Shown: piece after piece, positions 30,278 to 39,449 of the stretch
Layout: every line of letters begins with the position of its first letter
Position numbering within the stretch: position 1 is the first letter of the stretch
DNA from: VFMC01 sp040398525
GTDB lineage: Bacteria > Actinomycetota > Acidimicrobiia > Acidimicrobiales > Ilumatobacteraceae
Assembly: GCA_040398525.1 (NCBI GenBank)
Contig: JBBATY010000009.1
Location: forward strand, 1-64,000
Direction: 5' to 3'
Length of the DNA stretch: 64,000 nucleotides
The notes under the pieces: generated by a model
Told to the model about the DNA's origin: nothing
What the model saw: the letters and a program-made list of their open reading frames with translations, nothing else
Database searches by the model: none
Program-made: the position numbers and the translations under genes

Positions 30278-32724
30278 GCCTTCACGCGTGCATTGGTGGG
30301 GTCGTAGAGGGGGGAGAGGGTCGCCTCGGCGGGCACCCGTTCGGTGGCGACCTCGAGCTCGTACGACCCGGCGAGCACCCAGTCGGCGGTGACGCCGGCG
30401 TGGTTGCGCACGTAGCCCATGCCGATGGAGCGTTCCACCGTGTAGCCGTAGCCGCCGCTGGTGAGCCACCCGCAGCGATCACCGTCGCGGTAGATCGTCT
30501 CCCTGCCGAGCAGCACGACCCCTGGGTCCACCGTGAAGGTGGTGAGCACCTTGCGCACGCCCTGCTCGCGCTGGGCCACGATCGCCTCGCGCCCGATGAA
30601 GTCGATCCCGCTGCGCAGCTTGACGGCCCAGCCGAGGCCTGCCTCGATCGGCGTGTGGTCGGGCCCGATGTCCGAGCCCCACGCCCGGTACCCCTTCTCG
30701 AGGCGGCAGCTCTCGATCGCCCGGTACCCGGCGTTGACGAGGCCGTGGGGAGCGCCGGCATCCATCAGCCGGTCGTACACCCGGGTCGCGTACTCGACCG
30801 GGAGATGGAGCTCCCAGCCGAGCTCGCCCATGTAGGTGACGCGCAACGCCCGCACCGGGCATCCGGCGACGCCGATGGTCTGCACCGTGCCGAACGGGAA
30901 CGCCTCATTGGAGACGTCAGCACGCGTCACGTGCTGGAGGATGCTGCGGGACTCGGGACCCATCAGCGTGAGGGTCGACCACGCCGAGGTGACGTCGAAG
31001 GCTTCGACGTGGGCATCGGCTGGCAGGTTGCGCTCGATCCAGTCGAGGTCGTGGGTGGCGAACCCCGTGCCCGTGACGAGGTAGAACTCGTCGTGACCCA
31101 CACGGGCGACGGTGAGGTCGCACTGAATGCCGCCGCGCTCGTCGAGCAGTTGCGTATAGGTCAGCGATCCGACGGGCTTGCGCACGTTGTTCGCACACAG
31201 TCGGTCGAGGGCTGCGCCAGCATCGGCACCCTTGATCGCGTACTTCGCGAACGACGTCTGATCGACGAGCACTGCAGCTTCGCGGCAGGCGCGGTGCTCG
31301 CGCCCGACTGCCGCGAACCAGTTCTGGCGCCCATAGGTGTAGACGTCGTGGTCGGCCTCGCCCTGCGTCGGGTCGTGGTACCAGTTCGGCCGTTCCCATC
31401 CGAGCTTCTCGCCGAACACCGCACCGGCCGAACGCAGACGTTCGAACAGTGGCGAGACCCGCGCCGGTCGTCCGCTGTGGTGCTCCTCGAACGGCCACGC
31501 CATCGTGTAGTGCTTGGCGTAGGCCTCGAGCGTGCGGCTGCGCACCCAGTCGACATCGCGATGTGGCCGTCCGAAGCGCCGCAGGTCGACCACCCAGAGG
31601 TCGAACGGGGGCCGTCCGTCGTGCACCCACTCGGCAAGCGCCTGCCCCGCACCGCCACCCGCGGCGATGCCGAAGGCGTTGAAGCCTGCACCGACGAACA
31701 GGTTCGGCAGCTCGGGAGCTTCCCCGAGGATGAAGTTCCCGTCCGGCGTGAAGCTCTCCGGGCCGTTGATCAGGGTTCGGATGCCCACCTCCGCCAGCGC
31801 CGGCACACGGCCGATGGCGAGCTCCATGATCGGGGCGAAGTGGTCGACATCGGCGTCGAGCAACTGGAACTGGAACGGTCGCGGGATCCCGTCGACCGCC
31901 CACGGGATCGGGTTCGGCTCGTACCCGCCCATGACGAGGCCGCCGACCTCCTCCTTGTAGTAGGTCAACCGGTCGGGGTCGCGCAGCGTGGGCAACGACC
32001 GCGGAACCTCCGGCGTGAACGGTTCGGTGATGACGTACTGGTGCTCGACCGAGACGAGCGGGACGCTCACGCCCACCGTCGCTGCCAGCTCGCGGGTCCA
32101 CTGCCCGGCGCACAGCACCACCTTCTCGCACTCGATGCGGCCGCGATCGGTGACGACAGCACGGATCCGGCCGTCGACCACCTCGATCGAGAGGACCTCG
32201 GTGTGCTCGCACAGCGTCGCCCCGGCCATCCGGGCGCCACGGGCGAGGGCCATGGTGATGTCGCTCGGGCTGGCCTGGCCATCGGTGGGCAGGAATGCTG
32301 CTCCGACCAGGTCGTCGATCTCCATCAGCGGCCAGAGCTCCTGTGCCTCACGTGGTGAGAGCAGGTGCATCTCGAGCCCGAAGCTCTTCGCCGTCGTGGC
32401 TTGGCGCCGAACCTCCGTCCACCGCTCGTCATTGCAGGCCAGGCGCAGGCCGCCGTTCATCTTCCAACCCGTCGCCTGTCCCGTCTCGGCCTCGAGCCGT
32501 CGGTACAGGTCGACGCTGTTGCCGAGCAACTGGGTGATGTTCGCACTGGTGCGCAGCTGCCCGACGAGACCGGCAGCGTGGAAGGTCGAGCCCGAGGTGA
32601 GCTGATGCTTCTCGACGAGCACGGTGTCGGTCCAGCCGAGCTTGGCGAGGTGGTAGGCGGTCGAGCACCCCACGATGCCGCCACCCACGACCACGGCCCG
32701 GGCCGATGTGGGGAAGTCGCTCAT
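30274..32724 (-). CDS. FAD-dependent demethylating oxidoreductase with GcvT domain (DMGDH-like), copy 2
   Basis: An 816-residue paralogue of its neighbour with the same two-part build: VVVGGGIVGCSTAYHL, GSTFHAAGLVGQLR (H49) and the GcvT half from about residue 420 to the end. It is the first gene of the three-gene minus operon. On this strand TACGGT (32732-32737) lies seven bases before the ATG, so the message is likely leaderless. Two copies in one operon suggest different methylated substrates (for example dimethylglycine and sarcosine, or other N-methyl amino acids). Confidence 0.87.
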   Translation of the reverse strand: MSDFPTSARAVVVGGGIVGCSTAYHLAKLGWTDTVLVEKHQLTSGSTFHAAGLVGQLRTSANITQLLGNSVDLYRRLEAETGQATGWKMNGGLRLACNDERWTEVRRQATTAKSFGLEMHLLSPREAQELWPLMEIDDLVGAAFLPTDGQASPSDITMALARGARMAGATLCEHTEVLSIEVVDGRIRAVVTDRGRIECEKVVLCAGQWTRELAATVGVSVPLVSVEHQYVITEPFTPEVPRSLPTLRDPDRLTYYKEEVGGLVMGGYEPNPIPWAVDGIPRPFQFQLLDADVDHFAPIMELAIGRVPALAEVGIRTLINGPESFTPDGNFILGEAPELPNLFVGAGFNAFGIAAGGGAGQALAEWVHDGRPPFDLWVVDLRRFGRPHRDVDWVRSRTLEAYAKHYTMAWPFEEHHSGRPARVSPLFERLRSAGAVFGEKLGWERPNWYHDPTQGEADHDVYTYGRQNWFAAVGREHRACREAAVLVDQTSFAKYAIKGADAGAALDRLCANNVRKPVGSLTYTQLLDERGGIQCDLTVARVGHDEFYLVTGTGFATHDLDWIERNLPADAHVEAFDVTSAWSTLTLMGPESRSILQHVTRADVSNEAFPFGTVQTIGVAGCPVRALRVTYMGELGWELHLPVEYATRVYDRLMDAGAPHGLVNAGYRAIESCRLEKGYRAWGSDIGPDHTPIEAGLGWAVKLRSGIDFIGREAIVAQREQGVRKVLTTFTVDPGVVLLGRETIYRDGDRCGWLTSGGYGYTVERSIGMGYVRNHAGVTADWVLAGSYELEVATERVPAEATLSPLYDPTNARVKA

Positions 32725-32731
32725 GGCTGCG

Positions 32732-32752
32732 ACCGTAGTCGTTGGTTCCAAC
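32732..32752. promoter_or_regulatory. -10 of the flavoprotein operon and adjacent palindrome
   Basis: TACGGT on the minus strand (32732-32737), seven bases from the flavoprotein ATG, next to the dyad GTTGGTTCCAAC (32741-32752). The dyad lies between that flavoprotein gene and the divergent DeoR gene and is a candidate DeoR binding site. Confidence 0.4.
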
Positions 32753-32802
32753 ATGATCGGACAGTCCTGGCGTTTTCTGGAGGGAGGCGCAAAGATGACG
32801 CG

Positions 32803-33654
32803 ATGGGGACCGTCGAGCACCGGCTCGAGCACGACGTGCTGAGCGTCGTGTCGCTGCGCGGCTCGATGGGGGTACGTGACCTGGCTGTGCTCCTCGGCGT
32901 GTCCGAGCAGACGGTTCGCCGGGTCGTGCGCCCGATGGTGGCCCGCGGCCAGGTGGCCAAGGTCCACGGCGCGGTGGTCGCCACGCAGCGACCTGGCGAG
33001 CAGCCATTCCTCGCTCGGATGAACGTGGCTCGCCACGCCAAGGTCGCCATCGCAGCCGAGGTGGCCAAGCTGGTCGCAGACGGCGATTCGGTAGTGCTCG
33101 ACACCGGCTCGACAACTGGCTACATCGCCCAGGCCCTGCGGCAACACCGCGAGCTCACCGTGGTGACCAACTCTGCGTTCATCGCCACGAGCTTGGCCAC
33201 CATTCCTGGGAACCGTGTGTACATCGCAGGAACCGAACTACGCAGCCACGACGGCGCGTCGTTCGATCGGCGTGCGTTCGAGGTGGTGCAGTCGATGCGC
33301 GTGCGGTGGGCCGTGCTGTCGGCCTCGGCGGTCGACGCAAGGCGCGGCTTCATGGTGCACGACCGCGCCGAGGCCGAGATGTCGGCGGCGATGGCGGCCA
33401 TCGCCGACACACGGATCATGGCGGTCGATCGCTCGAAGTGGGGACGCTGCGCGCTCGTGGCTGTCGAGGGGCTCCGAGCCGGCGACATCGTCGTCAGCGA
33501 CGGCCCACCTGCGACGGACTTCGCCTCGCTCCTCGAAACGATGCGGCTCGTCGACGCCTCGCCCGGGTCGATCGAGCGCGCCGTCTATGCTCGACCAACC
33601 GAGCAGGCGGGGCTCGGATTGGTTGCGGGGTCGGGGGAGGAGGACCACTGGTGA
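32803..33654 (+). CDS. DeoR family regulator
   Basis: A 283-residue regulator. N-terminal DeoR helix-turn-helix (residues 5-60: VSLRGSMGVRDLAVLLGVSE, TVRRVVRPMVARG) and a C-terminal DeoRC effector domain with VLDTGSTTGYIA and VTNSAFIA. DeoRC domains usually sense phosphorylated sugars. It is divergent from the flavoprotein/choline-kinase-like operon and overlaps the betaine transporter ATPase gene (GTGA), so it likely controls one or both; a phosphorylated amino alcohol is a possible ligand (inference). The GGAGGGAGG at 32779 is 15 bases from the ATG, farther than usual. Confidence 0.85.
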   Translation: MGTVEHRLEHDVLSVVSLRGSMGVRDLAVLLGVSEQTVRRVVRPMVARGQVAKVHGAVVATQRPGEQPFLARMNVARHAKVAIAAEVAKLVADGDSVVLDTGSTTGYIAQALRQHRELTVVTNSAFIATSLATIPGNRVYIAGTELRSHDGASFDRRAFEVVQSMRVRWAVLSASAVDARRGFMVHDRAEAEMSAAMAAIADTRIMAVDRSKWGRCALVAVEGLRAGDIVVSDGPPATDFASLLETMRLVDASPGSIERAVYARPTEQAGLGLVAGSGEEDHW

Positions 33655-34673
33655 GCGAGCCCATGATCTCGGTGCGCAACCTGTGGAAGGTGTACGGACC
33701 GCGGCCTGAGCGCATCGTCGGCTCGGCCGAGGCCGATCTGCCACGCAAGGAACTCGAGGCGCGAACCGGCAACGTCGTGGCGATGCGCGACATCGACCTC
33801 GACGTCGCCCCCGGTGAGGTGTTCGTGGTGATGGGCCTCTCCGGCAGCGGCAAGAGCACCCTGGTGCGCTGCCTGACGCGCCTCATCGAGCCGACGGCCG
33901 GGACCGTTCGCATCGGCGACACCGACGTGACCGCCGCAAGCGGCGACGCTCTGCTCGAGATCCGACGCCACAAGGTGAGCATGGTCTTCCAGCACTTCGG
34001 ACTCCTTCCCCACCGCAGCCTGGTCGACAACGTGGCATTCGGCCTCGAGGTGCGTGGGGCCGACAAGGCCGAGCGGCGGGCTCGGGCCCTCGCCCAACTC
34101 GAGCTCGTGGGCTTGGCGGGGATGGGCGACTACCGGCCGCACCAGTTGAGCGGGGGCCAGCAGCAGCGGGTGGGCTTGGCTCGTGCACTGGCCACCGGGC
34201 CGGATGTGCTGCTCTTCGACGAGCCGTTCTCGGCGCTCGACCCACTCATCCGTCGCGAGATGCAGGACGAGGTCATCCGCCTGCGTCGAGAGGTGAACAC
34301 CACGATGGTGTTCATCACCCACGACCTCTCCGAAGCCCTGCGAATCGGAGACCGGATCGCGATCATGCGTGATGGCCGCTTCGTGCAGGTCGGCACGCCC
34401 GCAGAGGTTGTGCTCGAACCGGCCGACGATTACGTGCGCAACTTCGTTCGCGATGTGCCGCGATCGCACGTCGTGCCCGTGGGAGCCGTGATGGAACCGC
34501 TCGGTGACGGCCCGTTCGGTAGCGATGTGCCGGCCTCGGCCAAGGTGCGCGATGTGGTGGGTGAGGTCGCGCACCACGACCGGCCGATACGGGTGCTCGA
34601 TGCCGCGGGTCAACCCGCCGGCCAGGTGACGCGCGCAGCGGTGTTGGCCGTCATCGCCGGAGAGGACCTGTGA
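33651..34673 (+). CDS. proV: Glycine betaine/choline ABC transporter ATPase (ProV/OpuAA-like)
   Basis: A 340-residue ATPase with the quaternary-amine-type start LWKVYGPRPE, Walker A GLSGSGKST (62-70), Q-loop FQHFGLLPHR, signature LSGGQQQR and Walker B LLFDEPFSALD. The tail of about 80 residues after the ABC domain is shorter than the two CBS domains of osmotically gated OpuAA, so ionic-strength control may be absent, as in catabolic or choline-specific importers. GTG start overlapping the DeoR gene; two bases to the permease gene. Confidence 0.9.
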   Translation: MSEPMISVRNLWKVYGPRPERIVGSAEADLPRKELEARTGNVVAMRDIDLDVAPGEVFVVMGLSGSGKSTLVRCLTRLIEPTAGTVRIGDTDVTAASGDALLEIRRHKVSMVFQHFGLLPHRSLVDNVAFGLEVRGADKAERRARALAQLELVGLAGMGDYRPHQLSGGQQQRVGLARALATGPDVLLFDEPFSALDPLIRREMQDEVIRLRREVNTTMVFITHDLSEALRIGDRIAIMRDGRFVQVGTPAEVVLEPADDYVRNFVRDVPRSHVVPVGAVMEPLGDGPFGSDVPASAKVRDVVGEVAHHDRPIRVLDAAGQPAGQVTRAAVLAVIAGEDL

Positions 34674-34674
34674 G

Positions 34675-36615
34675 GTGACCGCGGCGACGCTGACCCCGTC
34701 ACCGACGGTCGGGTCGGTGGGAGCGCGTCGGTGGCTGGTTCCGGTGGGGGTCTTCGCTGCGCTGTTCGTCGTCGCGTTTGCGGCGTCGCCCGATGTGCCC
34801 GATTGGCTCGACATCGGCTTCCAGAAATGGGTCCGCGACCGCTACCTCTGGACAGTCGAGAACAGCGACAACTGGATCTTCTCCTACATCTTCGAACCGA
34901 TCGGTTCAGCGATCAACTGGCTGGTCCGACAGGCGATCGACCTCCTCTCCTGGTTGAGGTGGACGGGAGTGCTGGCCATTGCCGGCGCCATCGCGTGGCG
35001 CGGCGGCGGGTGGCGCGCCTGTGCAGCAACCAGCGCTGCACTGCTCGGTGTGGGCGTGCTGGGCGTCTGGGACCCGGCCATGGTGACCCTGGCCGTGATG
35101 CTCGTCGCCGTCACCATCGCGCTCGCTATCGGCATCCCGCTCGGAGTGTGGAGTGCTCGCTCGGCACGGGTCGAGAGCATCCTGCGACCCATCCTCGACA
35201 CCGCCCAAGTGATGCCGGCATTCGTCTACCTGATCCCGCTGGTCGTGCTCTTCGGCATCAAGTACCCGCCGGCAGTCCTGGCAACGGTGATCTACGCCGT
35301 GCCCCCAGCCGTGCGCCTCACCAGCCACGGCCTGCGCAGCGTGCCCGTGGTGAGCAACGAGGTGGCAGTGTCGTTCGGCTGCACCTCGTGGCAGCAGCTG
35401 GTGAAGGTACAGGTCCCACTTGCCCGGCGAGCCATCCTGCTCGGCCTCAACCAGGTGATCATGATGGCGTTCGGAATCGTGGTCATCGCCTCGGTCCTCG
35501 GCGTCGACGACCTCGGCGGCCTGGTGCTGAAGGGGTTGCAGAAGAACGACGTCGGAGCCGCCTTCGTTCCCGGTCTGGCCATCGTGCTGCTCGCCATCGC
35601 GTTCGACCGTATGTCGACGGGGGAGCGGCCGGATGGGTCGACCGTGACGCGGCGCGACACGCTCATCGCCGCCGGCGTGGTCATCGCGGCCATCGCAGCT
35701 GCCTACGTCTTCAGCCAGCAGACGTTTCCGAGCTCGTTGACCGTCGACATCTCCGACCGCGTCAATCAGGTCGTCGACTGGTTCCAGGATGCGCTCGTCG
35801 ACATCACCGAGACGATCAACCGGGTCATCGTCACCGATCTGCTCGAGCCGATGCGCAGGTTCTTGACCGCCACCCCGTGGCTCGTGGTCGTGGTGGCGGT
35901 CGCTGCCATCGCCTACGCCAGCCGGGGATGGCGCCTCGCCCTCGGCTGCGCCGCCTGCCTCGTCGCCATCGGCGCGTTGGGCGACATTCCCGGCGGTGAG
36001 GGGGGCAGGACGTCGTTGTGGGACCTGGCGATGAACACGCTCAGCCAGGTGCTGCTCGCCATCGTGATCAGCGTCCTCATCGCGCTGCCGCTCGGCGTCT
36101 GGGCCGGGAGGTCGCCACGGGTGGATGCAGCGTTGCGACCCATCCTCGACGCGGCGCAGGTGATGCCACAGTTCGTCTACCTGATCCCCGTGCTGTTCCT
36201 GTTCGACCCAGGCCGTGGGGCCGGTGTCGTGGCGTCGGTGATCTACGCCGTGCCTCCGTGCATCCGGTTGACGAGCCTCGGGCTGCGAGAGGTTCCGGTG
36301 GCGCCTCGCGAAGCAGCGGTGTCGTTCGGTGCCACGCCCCGCCAGGAACTGTTCAAGGTCCAGTTGCCCCTGGCGTTCCGCTCGATCATGCTGGGAATCA
36401 ACCAGAGCATCCTGATGGTGCTCGCCACGGTCATCATCGCTGCGCTCATCGGCGCTGGCGCACTCGGCCTCGTGTCGTACGAGGCGTTCGCCAAACCGAT
36501 CCTGAAGATCGGCTCCGGCGCGGCTGGTGGCGTGGCTATCGTTCTGCTTGCCGTGGTGCTCGACCGCATCACCCAGGCATGGGGAACACCACGCCGGACC
36601 CGTCCGGCGCCGTGA
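34675..36615 (+). CDS. proW: Fused tandem permease of a glycine betaine/choline ABC transporter (ProW x2)
   Basis: A 646-residue membrane protein made of two copies of the ProW-type permease. Each half has its own helix bundle and coupling loop: LRPILDTAQVMPAFVYLIP then EVAVSFGCTSWQQL in the first, LRPILDAAQVMPQFVYLIP then EAAVSFGATPRQEL in the second. Most ProW/OpuAB permeases are single-copy and dimerise; here one polypeptide supplies both sites. Between the halves (about 320-410) is a stretch with additional helices and a likely outside loop. GTG start, next to proV. Confidence 0.9.
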   Translation: MTAATLTPSPTVGSVGARRWLVPVGVFAALFVVAFAASPDVPDWLDIGFQKWVRDRYLWTVENSDNWIFSYIFEPIGSAINWLVRQAIDLLSWLRWTGVLAIAGAIAWRGGGWRACAATSAALLGVGVLGVWDPAMVTLAVMLVAVTIALAIGIPLGVWSARSARVESILRPILDTAQVMPAFVYLIPLVVLFGIKYPPAVLATVIYAVPPAVRLTSHGLRSVPVVSNEVAVSFGCTSWQQLVKVQVPLARRAILLGLNQVIMMAFGIVVIASVLGVDDLGGLVLKGLQKNDVGAAFVPGLAIVLLAIAFDRMSTGERPDGSTVTRRDTLIAAGVVIAAIAAAYVFSQQTFPSSLTVDISDRVNQVVDWFQDALVDITETINRVIVTDLLEPMRRFLTATPWLVVVVAVAAIAYASRGWRLALGCAACLVAIGALGDIPGGEGGRTSLWDLAMNTLSQVLLAIVISVLIALPLGVWAGRSPRVDAALRPILDAAQVMPQFVYLIPVLFLFDPGRGAGVVASVIYAVPPCIRLTSLGLREVPVAPREAAVSFGATPRQELFKVQLPLAFRSIMLGINQSILMVLATVIIAALIGAGALGLVSYEAFAKPILKIGSGAAGGVAIVLLAVVLDRITQAWGTPRRTRPAP

Positions 36616-36643
36616 CTCGCACAACACCAACAGGGGGAACCGA

Positions 36644-37657
36644 ATGAAGACAACACCACGCAGGACTCGGCTGCTGGCAGGCGGGCTCGCCGTCGCCGCG
36701 CTGCTCGCCGCCTGTGGCGGCGACGACGAGGCAGCCACCACCACAGCAGCACCCGACACCACTGCCGACTCCGGTGGCGGCGGAGAAGCTGGGGCGGGGA
36801 TCGTCCTGGCGGCGAACCCTTGGACCGGTTCGGCTGTGAACGCGTACGTGGCCAAGGTCGCGCTCGAAGCAGCAGGCACGCCGGTCGAGATCCTCGACAT
36901 CGACGAGAACTCCACCTGGGTGGGCCTCGACGACGGCAGCATCGATGCCGTGCTCGAGGTCTGGCCCTCGGGTCACGCCGCCGACTACGAGACCTACATC
37001 ACCGGCAAGGGCTCGGTGGTCGACCTCGGCCTGCTCGGCCCGCAGGCGAAGATCGGCTGGTACGTGCCCACGTTCGTCGTCGACGAGAACCCGGCCCTGG
37101 CGACGTGGGAGGGCTTCAAGGACGCTGAGCTGGCGAAGCTGTTCGCAACCGACGAGTCCGGCGCCGACCTCGGCCAGTTCCTGATGGGCGACCCGAGCTA
37201 CGTCACCTTCGACGAGCAGATCATCGCCAACCTCGAGCTGCCGCTCAAGTACGTCGTCGCCGGTTCCGAGACGGCCCTCATCACGGCCATCCAGAAGGCC
37301 GTCGACGAAAAGACCCCGCTGCTGCTGCAGTTCTGGCAGCCCCACTGGCTCCAGAGCAAGGTCGATCTCACCGAGGTGAAACTCCCCGAGGTCACCGAGG
37401 CCTGCGCGGCGTCGGCCGCTGCCGGCGACGGCGGGTACGTGTGCGACTACCCGGTCGACCAGCTCTACAAGGCCGGATCGGCCAAGCTCGAGGCCAAGAA
37501 CAAGATGGCCTTCGACTTCCTGAAGAAGTTCCAATTGACGACCGATCAGCAGAACGAGATCGCTGCGATGATCGACAGTGACGGCATGACGCCGTTGGAT
37601 GCGGCCACGAAGTGGGTCGAGGCCAACGCTGATGTCGTCAAGGGGTGGATGGGCTGA
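36644..37657 (+). CDS. proX: Glycine betaine/choline ABC transporter substrate-binding lipoprotein (ProX/OpuAC-like)
   Basis: A 337-residue lipoprotein: basic start, hydrophobic helix and lipobox LLAACGG (lipidated C24), then a Thr/Ala/Asp linker and an OpuAC-type binding domain (VLAANPWTGSAVNAYVAKV, VWPSGHAADYETY, LLLQFWQPHWL). The aromatic residues Trp/Tyr in these segments are the kind that form the cation-pi box around a trimethylammonium head group. GGGGGA six bases before the ATG. Last gene of the transporter operon, followed by a hairpin. Confidence 0.9.
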   Translation: MKTTPRRTRLLAGGLAVAALLAACGGDDEAATTTAAPDTTADSGGGGEAGAGIVLAANPWTGSAVNAYVAKVALEAAGTPVEILDIDENSTWVGLDDGSIDAVLEVWPSGHAADYETYITGKGSVVDLGLLGPQAKIGWYVPTFVVDENPALATWEGFKDAELAKLFATDESGADLGQFLMGDPSYVTFDEQIIANLELPLKYVVAGSETALITAIQKAVDEKTPLLLQFWQPHWLQSKVDLTEVKLPEVTEACAASAAAGDGGYVCDYPVDQLYKAGSAKLEAKNKMAFDFLKKFQLTTDQQNEIAAMIDSDGMTPLDAATKWVEANADVVKGWMG

Positions 37658-37682
37658 CCCCGTCCGGCCCGACAGCGTGATC

Positions 37683-37708
37683 GAGGGGGTGGCTGCGGCC
37701 GCCCCCTC
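37683..37708. terminator. Hairpin between proX and betA
   Basis: Eleven-pair stem GAGGGGGTGGC / GCCGCCCCCTC (one G-T pair) closed by the tetraloop TGCG, between two convergent genes. No T run follows in either direction, but the position and stability suit a bidirectional terminator. Confidence 0.6.
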
Positions 37709-37721
37709 GTCGCGTCCGGGC

Positions 37722-39374
37722 TCAGGCGTGCGGCGCCCGGTAGAACTCGGTGTGCTCGGGTGCCAGGGGCGTGTTGCCCAGGATCAGGTCGGCAGCCTTC
37801 TCGGCCATCATCATCACCGGTGCATAGATGTTGCCGTTGGTGACGTAGCGCATCGCCGACGCGTCGACGACGCGCACGCCCTCGACCCCGTGGACCTTCA
37901 TCGTGAGCGGGTCGACGACGCTGTCGTCGTCTTCGCGGCCCATTCGACAGGTGCACGAGGGATGGAGCGCTGTCTCGCCGTCCTTGCGGACCCACTCGAG
38001 GATCTGCTCGTCGGTCTCGACCTGCGGCCCAGGGGAGATCTCGCCGCCGTCGTACGGTGCCAGAGCGGGCTGGGAGAGGATGCGCCGCGCCGTTCGGATC
38101 GCCTCGACCCACTCTCGGTGGTCCTCGGGGGTCGACAGGTAGTTGAAGCGGAGCGCTGGCTTCTCGCGGGGGTCGCTGCTGCGGATCAGCACCGAACCCT
38201 CGGAGTTCGAGTACATCGGGCCGATGTGGACCTGATAGCCGTGTCCGCCTGCCGGTGCCGAGCCGTCGTAGCGAACGGCGATCGGCAGGAAGTGGAACAT
38301 CAGGTTGGGGTACGTCACGTCGTCGTTGCTCCGGGCGAACCCGCCGGACTCGAAGTGGTTGCTGGCTCCGGGTCCTTTGCGTCGGAACAGCCAGTTCGCA
38401 CCGATGAACGGGCGGCGCCAGAACTGCAGGTTCGGCTGTAGCGACACGGGTTGGCTGCATGCATGCTGGACGTACACCTCGAGGTGGTCCTGCATGTGCT
38501 GGCCGACAGCAGGGAGGTGGTGCACGACCGGGATGCCCAATGGCGCGAGATGCTCGGCATCGCCCACACCGCTCAGTTGCAGCAGTTGGGGGCTGTTGAA
38601 CGCCCCGCCGCAGAGCACCACCTCGCCGGCACGCACCGTGCGCACCTTGCCGCGAACGCTGTACTCGACGCCTGTCGCGCGAACACCGTCGAACAGCACC
38701 CGGTGAACCAGGGCCCGCGTGGTGACCGTGAGGTTCGCCCGCGACATCACGGGGTGCAGGTACGCCCGTGCTGCGCTCAGACGCCGGCCGCGATGGACGT
38801 TACGGTCGAAGCGGGTGAAACCTTCCTGCCGGTAACCGTTCACGTCCGTGGTCCGTTCCCAGCCGGCCTGCTCGGTCGCCTCGAGGAACGCCTCGATCAG
38901 TGGATTGTCGGAGGGCCCGCGCTCGAGCACCAGTGGGCCCGAACCACCGCGGAAGTCGTCGGCGCCGGCGAGGCAGGTCTCCATGCGCTTGAAGTAGGGC
39001 AGGCAGTGCGCGTAGTCCCAGGTGTCCATCCCAGGGTCGGCAGCCCAGCGCTCGTAGTCCATCGGGTTGCCCCGCTGGAAGATCATCCCGTTGATGCTGC
39101 TCGAGCCTCCGAGCACCTTTCCGCGGGCGTGGTAGACCCGCCGGCCGTTCATGTGCGGCTCTGGCTCGCTCTCGTACTTCCAGTCGTAGAAGCGGCTCCC
39201 GATCGGGAACATCAGCGCAGCGGGCATGTGGATGAACACGTCCCAGCGGTAGTCCGGTCGTCCGGCCTCGAGCACGAGGACCCGGTTCGCCGGATCCGCA
39301 CTCAATCTGTTGGCCAGCGCCGAGCCGGCCGAGCCACCGCCGACGATCACGTAGTCGTACATCTCACCGGACAT
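37722..39374 (-). CDS. betA: GMC oxidoreductase, choline dehydrogenase-like
   Basis: A 550-residue glucose-methanol-choline oxidoreductase: FAD motif YVIVGGGSAGSALANRL (residue 8), GMC signature ARGKVLGGSSSINGM, and the catalytic His in HPSCTCRMG with a C-terminal Asn (VTNGNIYAPVMM). Length and motifs fit BetA, which oxidises choline to betaine aldehyde and on to glycine betaine. No betB (aldehyde dehydrogenase) is in the window; BetA-type enzymes can do both steps slowly. It follows the IclR gene after 75 bases. Other alcohol substrates are possible for this family. Confidence 0.82.
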   Translation of the reverse strand: MSGEMYDYVIVGGGSAGSALANRLSADPANRVLVLEAGRPDYRWDVFIHMPAALMFPIGSRFYDWKYESEPEPHMNGRRVYHARGKVLGGSSSINGMIFQRGNPMDYERWAADPGMDTWDYAHCLPYFKRMETCLAGADDFRGGSGPLVLERGPSDNPLIEAFLEATEQAGWERTTDVNGYRQEGFTRFDRNVHRGRRLSAARAYLHPVMSRANLTVTTRALVHRVLFDGVRATGVEYSVRGKVRTVRAGEVVLCGGAFNSPQLLQLSGVGDAEHLAPLGIPVVHHLPAVGQHMQDHLEVYVQHACSQPVSLQPNLQFWRRPFIGANWLFRRKGPGASNHFESGGFARSNDDVTYPNLMFHFLPIAVRYDGSAPAGGHGYQVHIGPMYSNSEGSVLIRSSDPREKPALRFNYLSTPEDHREWVEAIRTARRILSQPALAPYDGGEISPGPQVETDEQILEWVRKDGETALHPSCTCRMGREDDDSVVDPLTMKVHGVEGVRVVDASAMRYVTNGNIYAPVMMMAEKAADLILGNTPLAPEHTEFYRAPHA

Positions 39375-39449
39375 CGTGGAGCCTCGTCTCTCGGACAGAA
39401 GTGGGGGCAGGGGTCAGGGGCAGGGACGTGGAGCGAGCGAGGGGCATCG

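Noticed and set aside
32795..32842. A 15-codon mini-ORF starting at ATG 32795, better spaced to GGAGGGAGG than the DeoR start
   Set aside because: It overlaps the DeoR start in another frame and encodes nothing recognisable; a translational control role is possible but there is no positive evidence.
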